Assembly (NCBI RefSeq): GCF_003933735.1
Contig: NZ_RSED01000014.1
Span: 51,883 to 115,882 of the forward strand
Direction of reading: 5' to 3'
Source of the DNA: Aquabacterium soli
Lineage (GTDB): Bacteria > Pseudomonadota > Gammaproteobacteria > Burkholderiales > Burkholderiaceae_C
DNA length: 64,000 nucleotides
A program made the translations under genes and the position numbers. The notes beneath the pieces were generated by a model. It was not told where the DNA came from, did no database searches, and saw nothing but the letters and a program-made list of their open reading frames with translations. Below are positions 8,951 through 18,037 of the stretch, in pieces (the stretch's first letter is position 1; every line of letters starts with the position of its first letter).

Positions 8951-9169
8951 TCACAGGGCTGCGATGGACACCTCGGTGGACTTGACCAGGGCGATGACCT
9001 CCTTGCCCACCACCAAGCCCAGTTCCTTGACGGAGCGGGTGGTGATCACGGAGGTGACGATCAGGCCCGACGGGGTCTCCACGTCGATTTCGGAGACCAC
9101 GGGGCCTTCGACGATTTCCTTGACCTTGCCCCGGAACTGGTTACGGACATTGATCGCGGTGATGGTCAT
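8951..9169 (-). CDS. ssuF: SsuF, molybdopterin-binding (Mop/TOBE) protein
   Basis: A 72-residue single Mop domain, starting MTITAINVRNQFRGKVKEI and containing VVSEIDVETPSGLIVTSVIT and VVGKEVIALVKSTEV. This is the oxyanion or molybdopterin-binding beta-barrel found in molbindins and ModE/ModC. In Pseudomonas putida the sixth gene of ssuEADCBF encodes just such a protein and is needed for growth on some sulfonates, so the name follows from position and domain. The start at 9169 is preferred to a longer 122-residue form because the extra residues are not family-like. It lies 137 nt past ssuB and ends at a bidirectional terminator. Confidence 0.85.
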   Translation of the reverse strand: MTITAINVRNQFRGKVKEIVEGPVVSEIDVETPSGLIVTSVITTRSVKELGLVVGKEVIALVKSTEVSIAAL

Positions 9170-9306
9170 GTGATGTGCCTTTCTGTGTCTGGTGTAAAAA
9201 ATTGGGTCGGGGTTCAGACTAGCCAGCCGGGCCCTGGGCGTGAAGCAATGAAATTGCAGTCTGCCCTGATGAAAACGGATATGCAGTGGTTGTGCAGGCG
9301 GACCGC

Positions 9307-10239
9307 CTAGACGGCCCAACGCACCTGACCGACGTTGGGGATGGTTTCCGGCAGAGCTCCGGGCAGGGTTGGGTGACCCTCGTCCAGGTCAGGCTGCTGC
9401 AGCACGCGCTGCAGGATGCGTTCTTCCAGGGCGGCGAAGGCATGGTGGCCCCGGTGGCGGGGGCGAGGCAGCGGCACGGCTTCGTCCAGCGCCACCACAT
9501 GGTCCTCGATCAACAGGATGCGGTCGGCCAGGGCCACGGCCTCGGCCACGTCATGCGTGACCAGCACGGCGGTGAAGCCGTGATCGCGCCACAGGCCTTC
9601 GATCAGCTGCTGCATCTCGATGCGCGTGAGCGCGTCCAGCGCGCCCAGCGGCTCGTCGAGCAACAGCAGGCGGGGGCGGTGCACCAGGGCGCGGGCCAAG
9701 GCCACGCGCTGGCGTTGTCCGCCCGACAAACGGGCGGGCCACTCGTCGATGCGCTCGGCCAGGCCGACGGCGGTGAGCGCCTGCAGCACACGTTGGCGTG
9801 CATCAGGGCCGCTCAGGCCGAGGGCTACGTTCTCGCCCACCTTCTTCCAGGGCAGCAGCCGTGCGTCCTGGAACATCAGGCGCAGGCCCTGGTCGGCGAC
9901 ATGGTCCGGGCGCAGCGGCTGGCCGTCCAGGTCGATGCGGCCCGCGCTGATGCCGTCCAGCCCGGCCAGCAGCCGCAGCAGCGTGCTCTTGCCGCAGCCG
10001 CTGCGGCCCACGATGGCCACGAACTCGCCGGGGGCGATGTCCAGGTCGATGTTCTGCAGCACCTGCCGTGGTCCATAGGCCTTGGCCACACCACGCAGTG
10101 CCACGGCCGTACCGTGTGTGCTGCCGGATGCCTGGGCCGCAGGCGTGTGCTCGGGCGTGCGGCGCTTCGGCGCCGTGATGTCCAGCACGGTGCCGGCAGC
10201 TGTCGCCACAGGAGATGGGTTTGTCAGCGTTGTGCTCAT
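9307..10239 (-). CDS. ssuB: SsuB, aliphatic sulfonate ABC transporter ATPase
   Basis: The ATP-binding subunit of the sulfonate importer. Walker A is GRSGCGKST, the signature is [15 protein letters not shown], Walker B is [12 protein letters not shown], and the H-loop is VTHDVAEA. The N-terminal 40 residues ([11 protein letters not shown] to HGTAVALRG) are a low-complexity extension. An in-frame TTG at 10248 would add three residues; the ATG at 10239 is the more usual start. It lies 18 nt after ssuC and is the expected partner of the SsuC permease and the two SsuA binding proteins. Confidence 0.92.
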   Translation of the reverse strand: MSTTLTNPSPVATAAGTVLDITAPKRRTPEHTPAAQASGSTHGTAVALRGVAKAYGPRQVLQNIDLDIAPGEFVAIVGRSGCGKSTLLRLLAGLDGISAGRIDLDGQPLRPDHVADQGLRLMFQDARLLPWKKVGENVALGLSGPDARQRVLQALTAVGLAERIDEWPARLSGGQRQRVALARALVHRPRLLLLDEPLGALDALTRIEMQQLIEGLWRDHGFTAVLVTHDVAEAVALADRILLIEDHVVALDEAVPLPRPRHRGHHAFAALEERILQRVLQQPDLDEGHPTLPGALPETIPNVGQVRWAV

Positions 10240-10257
10240 GGTGCTCAATGTCCGGGA

Positions 10258-11058
10258 TCAGGTCGAGGCGGGCTGGTAGCCCGGATGCCAGCGAAGGGCC
10301 ACGCGCTCCAGGCCGCGCGCCAGCACGTCGGCCAGCTTGCCCAGCAACGCGTAGAGCAGGATGCCCACCAGCACCACATCGGTCTGCAGGAACTCGCGGG
10401 CGTTCATCGTCATGTAGCCGATGCCCGATTGGGCCGAGATGGTCTCGGCCACGATCAGCAGCACCCACATCAGGCCCAGTGAGAAGCGCAGGCCGACCAG
10501 GATGGAGGGCAAGGCACCCGGCAGGATCACCTGGCGGTAGAGCTGCCAGCCGCGAAGGCCATAGCTGCGCGCCATCTCGATCAGGCCCGGGTCCACCGAT
10601 CGGATGCCGTGGAAGGTGTTGAGGTAGAGCGGAAAGAACACACCCACCGCCACCAGGAACAACTTGGCCGTCTCGTCGATGCCGAACCACAGGATGACCA
10701 GAGGAATCAAGGCCAGCGGCGGGATGTTGCGCACCATCTGCAAGGTGGTGTCCAGGAAGGTCTCGGCCCAGCGCAGGCTGCCGGTGATCAGGCCCAGCAG
10801 CAGGCCCAGCCCGCCGCCGATGGCCAGGCCGATCAGCGCACGTGCGGCACTCACCCACAGGTGCTCCCACAGTTCGCCGCTCACGGCCAGGCGGGTGGCT
10901 GCCTGGATCACGGCCAGGGGCTCGGGCAGCACCCGGGTGGACAGCCACCCCGTGCGGGCGCTGAGCTCCCACACGGCCATCAGCAGCACGGGCAGTACCC
11001 AGGGCAGGGCGTTCTTCAGGTCGAAGCGTTGACGCCAGGTCGACAGGGCGAGGCTCAT
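10258..11058 (-). CDS. ssuC: SsuC, aliphatic sulfonate ABC transporter permease
   Basis: A 266-residue inner-membrane permease of the BPD_transp_1 family with about six membrane helices. The EAA loop lies around LIEMARSYGLRGWQLYRQVILPGALPSI (near residue 170), where it would contact SsuB. GIGYMTMNAREFLQTD follows, typical of the SsuC/TauC group. An AGGAG ribosome-binding site precedes the ATG at 11058. It sits between ssuD and ssuB with 22 and 18 nt gaps, as in the standard ssuEADCB order. Confidence 0.93.
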   Translation of the reverse strand: MSLALSTWRQRFDLKNALPWVLPVLLMAVWELSARTGWLSTRVLPEPLAVIQAATRLAVSGELWEHLWVSAARALIGLAIGGGLGLLLGLITGSLRWAETFLDTTLQMVRNIPPLALIPLVILWFGIDETAKLFLVAVGVFFPLYLNTFHGIRSVDPGLIEMARSYGLRGWQLYRQVILPGALPSILVGLRFSLGLMWVLLIVAETISAQSGIGYMTMNAREFLQTDVVLVGILLYALLGKLADVLARGLERVALRWHPGYQPAST

Positions 11059-11080
11059 GGGAACTCCTGTGCTGCGAGGG

Positions 11081-12262
11081 TCAGCTGGCCGAGGTCTGCT
11101 TGGCCGCGGGCGGCACGAAGCTGTTGGCCACGATCTCGCCGAACGGGCCGGTCAAGGTCTTGCCAGGCAGCTTCTTCTGTACATCCAGGGGCAGCAGCGG
11201 GAACACCAGTTCGGCGAAGCGGTGGGCTTCTTCCAGGTGCGGGTAGCCCGACAGGATGAAGTACTCCAGGCCCAGGTCGGCGTATTCCTTGATGCGGTCG
11301 GCCACCTGCTGTGGGTCGCCCACCAGGGCCGTGCCGGCACCGCCGCGCACCAGGCCCACGCCCGCCCACAGATTGGGCGAGACTTCCAGCCCTTCGCGGA
11401 TGTTGTCCTTGTTGAACTTGCCCTTGTTGAGCTCGGCCATGCGGCGCTGGCCGACAGAGTCCATCTGCGCGAACTTCTTCTGCGCGGCGCTCACGGTGGC
11501 TTCGTCCAGGTGCGAGACCAGCTCTGCGGCAGCGCGCCAGGCCTCGTCCTCGGTCTCGCGCACGATCACGTGCAGGCGGATGCCGAAGCTCAGCGTGCGG
11601 CCGTGCTTGGCAGCACGCTCGCGGATATCGGCCACCTTGGCGGCCACGGCGGCCGGTGGCTCGCCCCAGGTCAGGTAGGTGTCGAGCTGTTCGGCGGCCA
11701 GGTCGTGCGCCTCGGGCGACGAGCCGCCGAAGAACACGGGCGGATACGGATTGTTGATCGGCGGGTAGAGCAGCTTGGCGCCCTTGACCTGCAGGTGCTT
11801 GCCGTCGTAATCCACGGCCTCGCCATCGTGGCTCTTGGCCAGCACTTCACGCCAGATGGTCAGGAACTCGCGCGATAGCTCATAGCGCTCGGAGTGCGGC
11901 AGGAACAGGCCATCGCCTTCGAGTTCTTCCGGATCACCACCCGTCACCAGGTTGACCAGCAGGCGGCCACCGGAGATGCGGTCCAGCGTGGCGGCCATGC
12001 GGGCGGTCTGCGCGGGCTGGATGATGCCGGGGCGCAGGGCCACCAGGAACTTGAGCTGGCGCGTCACGTCGATCAGGCTGGCGGCCAGGATCCACGAGTC
12101 CTCGCACGAGCGGCCGGTGGGCAGCAGCACGCCTTCGTAGCCCAGGCTGTCGGCGGCCACGGCCACCTGCTTGAAGTAGTCGAAGGTGGCGGCGCGGGCG
12201 CCCTTGGTGGTGCCCAGGTAGCGCGAATCGCCGTGGGTGGGGATGAACCAGAGGATCTTCAT
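11081..12262 (-). CDS. ssuD: SsuD, FMNH2-dependent alkanesulfonate monooxygenase
   Basis: This 393-residue flavin-dependent enzyme cleaves the C-S bond of C1-C14 alkanesulfonates with FMNH2 and O2, giving an aldehyde and sulfite. It starts [18 protein letters not shown], the recognisable SsuD N-terminus of the bacterial luciferase-like fold. It continues with [28 protein letters not shown] and [16 protein letters not shown] in the expected order. Length equals the family norm. FMNH2 would come from SsuE, encoded at the head of the operon. AAGGA precedes the ATG. Confidence 0.96.
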   Translation of the reverse strand: MKILWFIPTHGDSRYLGTTKGARAATFDYFKQVAVAADSLGYEGVLLPTGRSCEDSWILAASLIDVTRQLKFLVALRPGIIQPAQTARMAATLDRISGGRLLVNLVTGGDPEELEGDGLFLPHSERYELSREFLTIWREVLAKSHDGEAVDYDGKHLQVKGAKLLYPPINNPYPPVFFGGSSPEAHDLAAEQLDTYLTWGEPPAAVAAKVADIRERAAKHGRTLSFGIRLHVIVRETEDEAWRAAAELVSHLDEATVSAAQKKFAQMDSVGQRRMAELNKGKFNKDNIREGLEVSPNLWAGVGLVRGGAGTALVGDPQQVADRIKEYADLGLEYFILSGYPHLEEAHRFAELVFPLLPLDVQKKLPGKTLTGPFGEIVANSFVPPAAKQTSAS

Positions 12263-12304
12263 GGTCGTGTCCTTGCAGGAATGAGGTGTTTGGAAAGAAG
12301 GTGC

Positions 12305-13288
12305 TCAGGCGGTGCGGCCCGGCTTCCAGACGATGTCGGCCACCTTGACCGACTTGGGGATCAGGTTCTGCTTGAAGAAGGCGTCGGCCACGCGCTGCTG
12401 GTCGGCGATCACCTCGGGCCACATCGGCTTGACGGGCGACACCGGGCGGCGTGCGATGAAGCGGTGCACCGTGGCCAGGCCCAGGCCGCTGAAATCAGCC
12501 ACCAGTTGGGCGGCTTCCTTGCGGTGGCTCTGCACATAGGCATCGGCGCGGGTCAGCTCATCGAACAGGGCCTTCACGGTCTGTGGATGCTGCTCCACCA
12601 GCGGCTTGGAGGCCAGGTAGAAGGAGTTGTTGTTGGACAGTCCCACGCCATTGGTCAGCACGCGTGGCTTCACGTCCACCTCGGTGGCGGCGTAGAACGG
12701 GTCCCAGATGGCCCAGGCATCGACGCTGCCGCGCTCGAACGCCGCACGGGCCTCGGCAGGTGCCAGCCAGATCGGGGTGACATCGGACCATGAGATGCCG
12801 GCCTTCTCGAGCGCACGCACGGTCAGGTAGTGCGCGCTGGAGCCCTTCTGGAAGGCGATCTTGCGGCCCTTGAGGTCGGCCAGCGTGCGCAAGGGCGAGT
12901 CGGCCTTGACCAGGATGCCCGAGCTGAGGGGCTTGGGCGGCTCGGCGCCCACGTAATACAGATCCTTGCCGGCGGACTGGGCGAACACGGGCGGCGAATC
13001 GCCGGTCATGGCGAACTCCAGGCTGCCCACGGCCAGGGCTTCGAGCATCTGGGGGCCGGCCGGGAACTCGACCCATTGCACCTTGCTGTTGGGAAAGCGC
13101 TTTTCGAGTGCGCCCTGTTGCTTGAGGATCACCAGGTTGACCGAGCTCTTCTGAAAGCCCACACGCAGCAGCGGCGGGGCGGCCTCGTTTGCCAGGGCCC
13201 AGCGGGGCAGGGTGCTCAGGCCCAGCAGCGCGGCGGTGGTGCCCAACATGCGACGTCTGGCATCGAGGAAGGTGCGTTGGTTCGGCAT
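12305..13288 (-). CDS. ssuA: SsuA-like sulfonate-binding protein (second copy)
   Basis: A periplasmic solute-binding protein for the sulfonate importer. After an arginine-containing signal peptide (DARRRMLGTTAALLGLST, LPRWALANEA) it reads LLRVGFQKSSVNLVILK, with VQWVEFPAGPQMLEALAVGS and RGSVDAWAIWDPFYAA, all typical of SsuA/NrtA-type proteins. The start at 13288 is chosen because the upstream 30 residues do not belong to the signal peptide. It is the second of two adjacent paralogues; the RRRM segment suggests possible Tat export, unlike the other copy. Confidence 0.9.
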   Translation of the reverse strand: MPNQRTFLDARRRMLGTTAALLGLSTLPRWALANEAAPPLLRVGFQKSSVNLVILKQQGALEKRFPNSKVQWVEFPAGPQMLEALAVGSLEFAMTGDSPPVFAQSAGKDLYYVGAEPPKPLSSGILVKADSPLRTLADLKGRKIAFQKGSSAHYLTVRALEKAGISWSDVTPIWLAPAEARAAFERGSVDAWAIWDPFYAATEVDVKPRVLTNGVGLSNNNSFYLASKPLVEQHPQTVKALFDELTRADAYVQSHRKEAAQLVADFSGLGLATVHRFIARRPVSPVKPMWPEVIADQQRVADAFFKQNLIPKSVKVADIVWKPGRTA

Positions 13289-13346
13289 GGTGAAGTCCCT
13301 GTGTGTTGATGATCCCGCAGCGTGGCGCCGCGGGTGGATGGTTGGT

Positions 13347-14327
13347 TTACTTGGCGACGCCCGGTGGCAGCGCGTCAACGATGCGGATGGGCTTGGGGAT
13401 CAGGTTGAGGGCCTGGAAGGCATCGGCGATCTTTTGCTGCTCGGCCGCGGTCTTGGCGTTGATGGGCTGGATGCCGTAGGCGAAGCGGCTCACGGCCAGC
13501 TCGGTGATGGGACGGTCCAGGCCGATCTGCGGGCCCAGCACGTCGGTCACGGCGGCCGGGTTCTTGGCGGCCCACACATCGAGCTTCTCGAGCTCGTTGA
13601 TGATGGCCTTGACCACCTGGGGGTTCTTCTCGGCGTAGGGGCGCGAGGCCAGGTAGAACTGGGTGTTGGCGACCAGGCCCTTGCCATCGGTCAGCACGCG
13701 GGCACCGATCTGCTTCTCGGCCGCGGCCAGGAACGGATCCCAGATCACCCAGGCATCGACGCTGCCACGCTCGAAGGCGGCGCGCGCATCGGCGGGTGGC
13801 AGGTAGACGGTCTGAATGTCGCTGTACTTGACTCCGGCTTTTTCCAGCGCCTTGACCAGCAGGTAGTGCACATTGGAGCCCTTGTTCAAGGCCACCTTCT
13901 TGCCCTTGAGCTCGGCCACGCTCTTGATGGGCGAGCCCTTGGCCACGACGATGGCTTCGGCTTCAGGGGCCGGGGGCTGGTTGGCCACGTAGACCAGGTC
14001 GGCGCCGGCGGCCTGCGCGAAGATGGGTGGGGCTTCGCCCACGGTGCCGAAGTCGATGGAGCCGACGTTGAGGCCTTCAAGCAGTTGCGGACCGGCGGGG
14101 AACTCCACCCAACGTACATCCACCTTGATCTGGGCCAGGCGCTTTTCGAGGTCGCCCTTGGCTTTGAGCACGGTCAGCGTGCCGTACTTCTGGAAGCCGA
14201 TGCGCACGGTGGTGTTTTGCGCCCAGGCCGTGGTGGCAGTGAACGCACTGGTGGTGGCGAGGGCGGCGGCCACGGTCCAGCGACTGATTTTGTGGGCCAG
14301 CGCGCGGCGGGTGTGAGTGCGTTGCAT
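13347..14327 (-). CDS. ssuA: SsuA, aliphatic sulfonate-binding protein (first copy)
   Basis: A 326-residue periplasmic sulfonate-binding protein. The signal peptide runs MQRTHTRRALAHKISRWTVA to a cleavage after TTAWA. The mature part shows VRIGFQKYGTLTVLKAKG, VRWVEFPAGPQLLEGLNVG and RGSVDAWVIWDPFLAA. GGAGACC lies 6 nt before the ATG at 14327. Its paralogue follows 58 nt downstream with the same motif order, so the operon has a tandem duplication that may widen the sulfonate range served by one SsuBC pair. Confidence 0.93.
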   Translation of the reverse strand: MQRTHTRRALAHKISRWTVAAALATTSAFTATTAWAQNTTVRIGFQKYGTLTVLKAKGDLEKRLAQIKVDVRWVEFPAGPQLLEGLNVGSIDFGTVGEAPPIFAQAAGADLVYVANQPPAPEAEAIVVAKGSPIKSVAELKGKKVALNKGSNVHYLLVKALEKAGVKYSDIQTVYLPPADARAAFERGSVDAWVIWDPFLAAAEKQIGARVLTDGKGLVANTQFYLASRPYAEKNPQVVKAIINELEKLDVWAAKNPAAVTDVLGPQIGLDRPITELAVSRFAYGIQPINAKTAAEQQKIADAFQALNLIPKPIRIVDALPPGVAK

Positions 14328-14386
14328 CGAGAAGGTCTCCTGTCGTGGTATTGATGACTGCATTGATGGCTGTGATGAATCCGGCT

Positions 14387-15019
14387 TCAGGCGCTGATGC
14401 GCACGCCCGCGGGCAAGGGGTGTTGCGGTGCAGACTGCTTCGGAAAGGAATTGAGCGTGGCGGGCAAGGGGTGCAGGCTGGGCACGGCGGCCAGGCGGCG
14501 GTGCAGATGGCCAGCAGCACGGGCCAGGCGCTCATCGATGTCTGGCGTGCTGGCGTAACCGTGCGCTTCATGGCGCGGCAGTTGCGCATCGGTGGCGTAG
14601 ACGGTGTCGACGATCTCGCGGGCACCCAGGGCCGAGAGCACCGGCTTGAGCGCGTAGTCCACCGCCAGCAGGTGGGCCGAACTGCCCCCCGTGGCCAGCA
14701 CCACCACGGCCTTGCCACGCAGACCATCCTGCGGCAGCAGATCCAGGAACACCTTGAGCAGACCGCTGTAGGCTGCCTTGTAGATGGGCGTGGAGATCAC
14801 GACGATGTCTGCCGCTGCCACTCGGGCCAGGGCATCCTGCAAAGTGATGTCGCTGAAATCGGCGTGCAGCAAGGCCTGGGCGGGCAGGTCGCGGGCACGC
14901 AGGCTGTCCAGCTGCAGCAAGGGGCCGTCCTGGGCCGTGAGCAGATCCTGGAATCGCTGCAGCAACCAGCCGGAGCGCGAAACGGCGGTGGGGCTGCCGG
15001 AGAGGCCGATGATCTTCAT
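14387..15019 (-). CDS. ssuE: SsuE, NAD(P)H-dependent FMN reductase
   Basis: This 210-residue flavodoxin-fold reductase supplies FMNH2 to SsuD. MKIIGLSGSPTAVSRSG is the phosphate-binding loop start; VVISTPIYKAAYSGLLKVFL and VVVLATGGSSAHLLAVDYAL are the flavin- and tetramer-forming segments of SsuE/MsuE proteins. The annotated start at 15019 begins directly at the flavodoxin strand; a longer frame to 15169 adds unlike residues. It is the promoter-proximal ssu gene. The C-terminal 30 residues (SFPKQSAPQHPLPAG) are a Pro-rich tail. Confidence 0.93.
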   Translation of the reverse strand: MKIIGLSGSPTAVSRSGWLLQRFQDLLTAQDGPLLQLDSLRARDLPAQALLHADFSDITLQDALARVAAADIVVISTPIYKAAYSGLLKVFLDLLPQDGLRGKAVVVLATGGSSAHLLAVDYALKPVLSALGAREIVDTVYATDAQLPRHEAHGYASTPDIDERLARAAGHLHRRLAAVPSLHPLPATLNSFPKQSAPQHPLPAGVRISA

Positions 15020-15059
15020 GGTGATCTTCTGTTTGTCATTGAGCCGGTGTGAACCGATG

Positions 15060-15075
15060 GGCTGAACGATAGCCA
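15060..15075 (-). promoter_or_regulatory. Weak candidate -24/-12 element before ssuE
   Basis: Read on the minus strand, TGGCTATCGTTCAGCC has TGGC and GC with the correct 10-nt spacing between GG and GC, but the -12 part is CAGC instead of TTGC. The position is good (about 30 nt of leader to the ssuE ATG). It is clearly poorer than the four other -24/-12 elements in this window. Confidence 0.3.
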
Positions 15076-15120
15076 GGGCCCCATATGTCGCCAACAAATG
15101 TTTGCGGAGATGCTTCCGCG

Positions 15121-15140
15121 GTTTGCGCATATGGTGCAAA
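15121..15140. promoter_or_regulatory. Candidate activator site upstream of ssuE (GTTTGCGCATATG)
   Basis: GTTTGCGCATATG (15121-15133) continues to GGTGCAAA, giving TTTGC and GCAAA arms 9 nt apart with a CATATG centre. The same 13 bases recur at 57063-57075 upstream of the DUF1549 operon. It lies in the divergent region between ssuE and the sigma-54 activator gene, 46 nt above the weak -24 element. Confidence 0.45.
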
Positions 15141-15271
15141 GCGCATGAGCTAGTGCCATTCGCGCACATACCCTTCCAAGCTCAGAAAACGCAGTTCCGT
15201 ATTGCGGACAACTGTCTTAAGGTCTCGTCTTTCCCAGAACACCGCCCCCAAAGCCCACGGAAGGCCCCGCC

Positions 15272-16531
15272 TTGGACACTGTGCTGACCCTGCCGGAATC
15301 CCCTGCCGCGCCTCTGTCCATCCGTGCCAAGGCGCTGGTCTTCCACGATCCAGGCTCCCAGGCCTTGCTGTTGCATGTGGAACGCATCGCCCGCAGTGAA
15401 GCCACGGCCCTGATCACCGGTGAAACCGGCACGGGCAAGGAGCTGATCGCACGGCACATCCATGCCACCAGTGGACGCACCGGGCCTTTCGTGCCCGTCA
15501 ACTGCGGTGCCTTCAGCGAAACCCTGATCGATGCCGAACTGTTCGGACATGAGTCGGGCGCCTTCACGGGGGCGTCGCAGGCGCGTGCGGGCTGGTTCGA
15601 GGCGGCCCATGGCGGCACCCTGTTCCTTGATGAGATCGGTGATCTGCCCATGTCCTTGCAGGTCAAACTGCTGCGGGTGCTGCAGGAGCGCCAGGTGGTT
15701 CGCCTGGGATCGCGGCGCAGCATTGCGCTCGATGTGCGCCTGGTGGCGGCCACCAACATCGACCTGGCGCGCGCCGTCGAGGCGCAGCATTTCCGTGCCG
15801 ATCTGTACTACCGCTTGAGTGTGGCCACCGTGCGCCTGTCGCCGCTGCGAGAGCGGCGGGCCGACATCCTGCCATTGGCGTGGCATTTCATCGCCGTGTA
15901 CCGATCGCGGCTGGACCTGGCCGAGGTGCAACTCAGTGAAGAGGCGCAGCAGGCCCTGCTGGCCTATTCATGGCCGGGCAACATCCGCGAACTCGAGAAT
16001 GTCATCCACTTTGCGCTGATCGTCTGCCGGGATCACGTGATCCGCACGGAGGACCTGAAGCTCGTGCCTCTGGGTGCGCCAGTCGAAAAGGCTGCACTGC
16101 AGCAGGGCGCAGCCTCGCAGGCCGCGTGGGGACGAGGAGGCCTGGCCCCGACCGCCGGCGGTGGGGCCGTGACGCGCCATCCAGCCGATGCCGCAAGCGT
16201 TGGCGTTGGCGTTGGCTCGGGTGGCCGTGCTCTTGCAGACGATGCTGCGCCCCTTGATCGCCTGGCCCAGGCCTGGAGCGAGTTGATCGCCGAAGGCCGG
16301 CGTGACCTGTTCAATCTGGTGGAATCCACCTTGATCCACACGGCCTATCGCCTGTGCGGGCAGAACCAGGTGCGCACGGCGCGAAGCCTGGGCATCACCC
16401 GCAACATGCTGCGAACGCAGCTCAAGCGGCATGGCCTGCTGGGTGGTGACGCGGATGATCCGGCATCGGGCGCGGACGTCCATGATCCGGACCTGCCCGC
16501 TGAAAGCCCGGCTGGTCAGGCAGCAGGTTGA
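15272..16531 (+). CDS. SfnR-like orphan sigma-54-dependent activator 1
   Basis: A 419-residue enhancer-binding protein with almost no N-terminal sensor: the AAA+ domain starts by residue 20. Walker A GETGTGKE is at 50-57, the sigma-54-contacting GAFTGA loop at 96-101, Walker B GTLFLDEIGD near 115-125, and YSWPGNIRELENVIHFALIV near 230. A Fis-type HTH (VRTARSLGITRNML) is at the C-terminus. This is the layout of SfnR, which drives organosulfur genes in Pseudomonas and is controlled by its own expression. The start is TTG at 15272, supported by GGAAGG 7 nt upstream and by the colinear start of the paralogue at 63259. It is divergent from ssuE. An Ala/Gly/Pro-rich linker (about 270-325) is longer than in the paralogue. 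Confidence 0.9.
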   Translation: MDTVLTLPESPAAPLSIRAKALVFHDPGSQALLLHVERIARSEATALITGETGTGKELIARHIHATSGRTGPFVPVNCGAFSETLIDAELFGHESGAFTGASQARAGWFEAAHGGTLFLDEIGDLPMSLQVKLLRVLQERQVVRLGSRRSIALDVRLVAATNIDLARAVEAQHFRADLYYRLSVATVRLSPLRERRADILPLAWHFIAVYRSRLDLAEVQLSEEAQQALLAYSWPGNIRELENVIHFALIVCRDHVIRTEDLKLVPLGAPVEKAALQQGAASQAAWGRGGLAPTAGGGAVTRHPADAASVGVGVGSGGRALADDAAPLDRLAQAWSELIAEGRRDLFNLVESTLIHTAYRLCGQNQVRTARSLGITRNMLRTQLKRHGLLGGDADDPASGADVHDPDLPAESPAGQAAG

Positions 16532-16552
16532 GACGCGTGCCTGCGGCCATCT

Positions 16553-18028
16553 TCACTGGCCGTTGGCGGCCAATCGTTCATCCTGTGCCGGATCCCATCG
16601 GCCGGCGATGTTGCGCAGGAGGTGGCTGGCGGCGGTGAGCTGGCGTGCCCGGACATCCAGCAAGGTGCGCTCGCTGACCAGCGCGGTGCTTTGGGCCGTG
16701 ACCACGTTGAGGTAGCTGACCGTGCCGACCCTGTATTGATCCTGCGTGATCTCCAGGTTGCGCAAGGCAAAGCCCAGGGCCTCTCGTTGCAGATCGGCTT
16801 CTTGGCGCAACCGGGCGGTCAGCACCAGGTTGTCTTCGACCTCCTGCAACGCGTTGAGCACGGTCTGGCGGTAGTTGGCGGTGGCCTGGTCGGCGCTGGC
16901 CTGGGCTTGTTCCGTGGCTGCACGCCGGGCCCCTCCATCGAAGAGCGCCAGGGCCAGGGCGGGCCCCAGGGACCAGAACCGGTGTGGCGCACTGAGCAAT
17001 CCTTCGAGCGCGCTGTTCCGGTACCCGGCCGTGGCACCCAAGGTGATGCTGGGGAAGTAGGCGGACCGGGCCACGCCGATCTGTGCGTAGGCTGCGCGCA
17101 CGCGCTGGGCCGACGCATTGATGTCCGGGCGCCGCTCCAGCAGCGTGGATGGCAGGAGGGAAGGCACCGTGGGCGCCTCCGGCAGGCCGGCCGTGGCCGC
17201 CAGGCTCAGCGTCGATGGGGCTTGCCCCAGCAGCACCGCGATGGCGTGCTCCAGCTGTGCCCGCTGAGCGCCCGCCTCGATGCCTTGCGCCTGGGCTGTC
17301 CGCAACTGGGTCTGTGCCTGAAGCACGTCCGTGAGCGGGGCCACGCCAGACTGGTGGCGAGCCTGGGTCAGCTCCAGCGAGCGCTGGTAGACCGCGATGC
17401 TGCGCTCGATCAGTGCCTGCTGGGCCTCGGCCGTGCGCAGGGCAAAGTAGGTCTGGGCCAGCGTGGACTGGGCCGACAGGCGCGCTGCAGCCAGGTCCTG
17501 AAGGCTGGCCTGGTAACTGGCTTGTGCGCCTTCCACGCCGTGTGACAGCCGCCCCCACAGGTCGAGCTCCCATGCTGCCGTGCCAGACAGTGACACCGTG
17601 TTGCGCGGCGGCTGGCTGCCGCTGTTGTCGCTGTTGAGGCTGTCACCTCGGGTGGCAGAGGCATTGAGCCCCAGCGTGGGCAGGCGCGCTGCCTGGTTGC
17701 TGCTCAGCGCGGCGCGCGCCTGCGTCACCTGGGCCAGCACGGCGTGCAGGTTCTGGTTGCCGACCACCAGGCGGCTTTGCAGGTCGTCGAGCACAGGGTC
17801 GTTGAACAACTGCCACCACTGGTCCGGCACCGTGACAGCCTGAGTGCCTGCGTCTGCCTGCTGCCACGGGCCGATCTCCTTGAAGCTCAGTGGCACGGGG
17901 TCGGGCTCGGGTGCTGCGACGCGGGTGGTGTTCGCGCAGCCGCTGAACATCAGGGCCGCCAGACACGCTGTGCACAGGGTCGTCAGGGCGGAGGGGTGAG
18001 CCTGCATGGGGCGGGAGAACATTGTCAT
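16553..18028 (-). CDS. RND efflux outer-membrane lipoprotein (OprM/NodT family)
   Basis: A 491-residue TolC-like outer-membrane factor. The signal ends at the lipobox LMFSGC, giving a lipidated Cys, and two OEP repeats follow, each with the expected long helices (for example LQSRLVVGNQNLHAVLAQVTQ and AYFPSITLGATAGYRNSALE). It forms the exit duct for the MdtABC-type complex encoded directly upstream, whose mdtC-like stop is 9 nt away. It converges with the sigma-54 activator gene with only 21 nt between stops and no obvious terminator. Confidence 0.92.
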   Translation of the reverse strand: MTMFSRPMQAHPSALTTLCTACLAALMFSGCANTTRVAAPEPDPVPLSFKEIGPWQQADAGTQAVTVPDQWWQLFNDPVLDDLQSRLVVGNQNLHAVLAQVTQARAALSSNQAARLPTLGLNASATRGDSLNSDNSGSQPPRNTVSLSGTAAWELDLWGRLSHGVEGAQASYQASLQDLAAARLSAQSTLAQTYFALRTAEAQQALIERSIAVYQRSLELTQARHQSGVAPLTDVLQAQTQLRTAQAQGIEAGAQRAQLEHAIAVLLGQAPSTLSLAATAGLPEAPTVPSLLPSTLLERRPDINASAQRVRAAYAQIGVARSAYFPSITLGATAGYRNSALEGLLSAPHRFWSLGPALALALFDGGARRAATEQAQASADQATANYRQTVLNALQEVEDNLVLTARLRQEADLQREALGFALRNLEITQDQYRVGTVSYLNVVTAQSTALVSERTLLDVRARQLTAASHLLRNIAGRWDPAQDERLAANGQ

Positions 18029-18037
18029 TGAAGGAGG

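Noticed and set aside
9286..10482. 398-codon plus-strand ORF opposite ssuB/ssuC
   Set aside because: Antisense shadow; His/Gln/Gly-rich translation without domains, opposite clear ABC transporter genes.
15143..15158. TGGCAC on the minus strand upstream of ssuE as a perfect -24 element
   Set aside because: The nearest GC lies 11 nt, not 10 nt, from GG (TGGCACTAGCTCATGC), and sigma-54 does not tolerate this change in spacing well.
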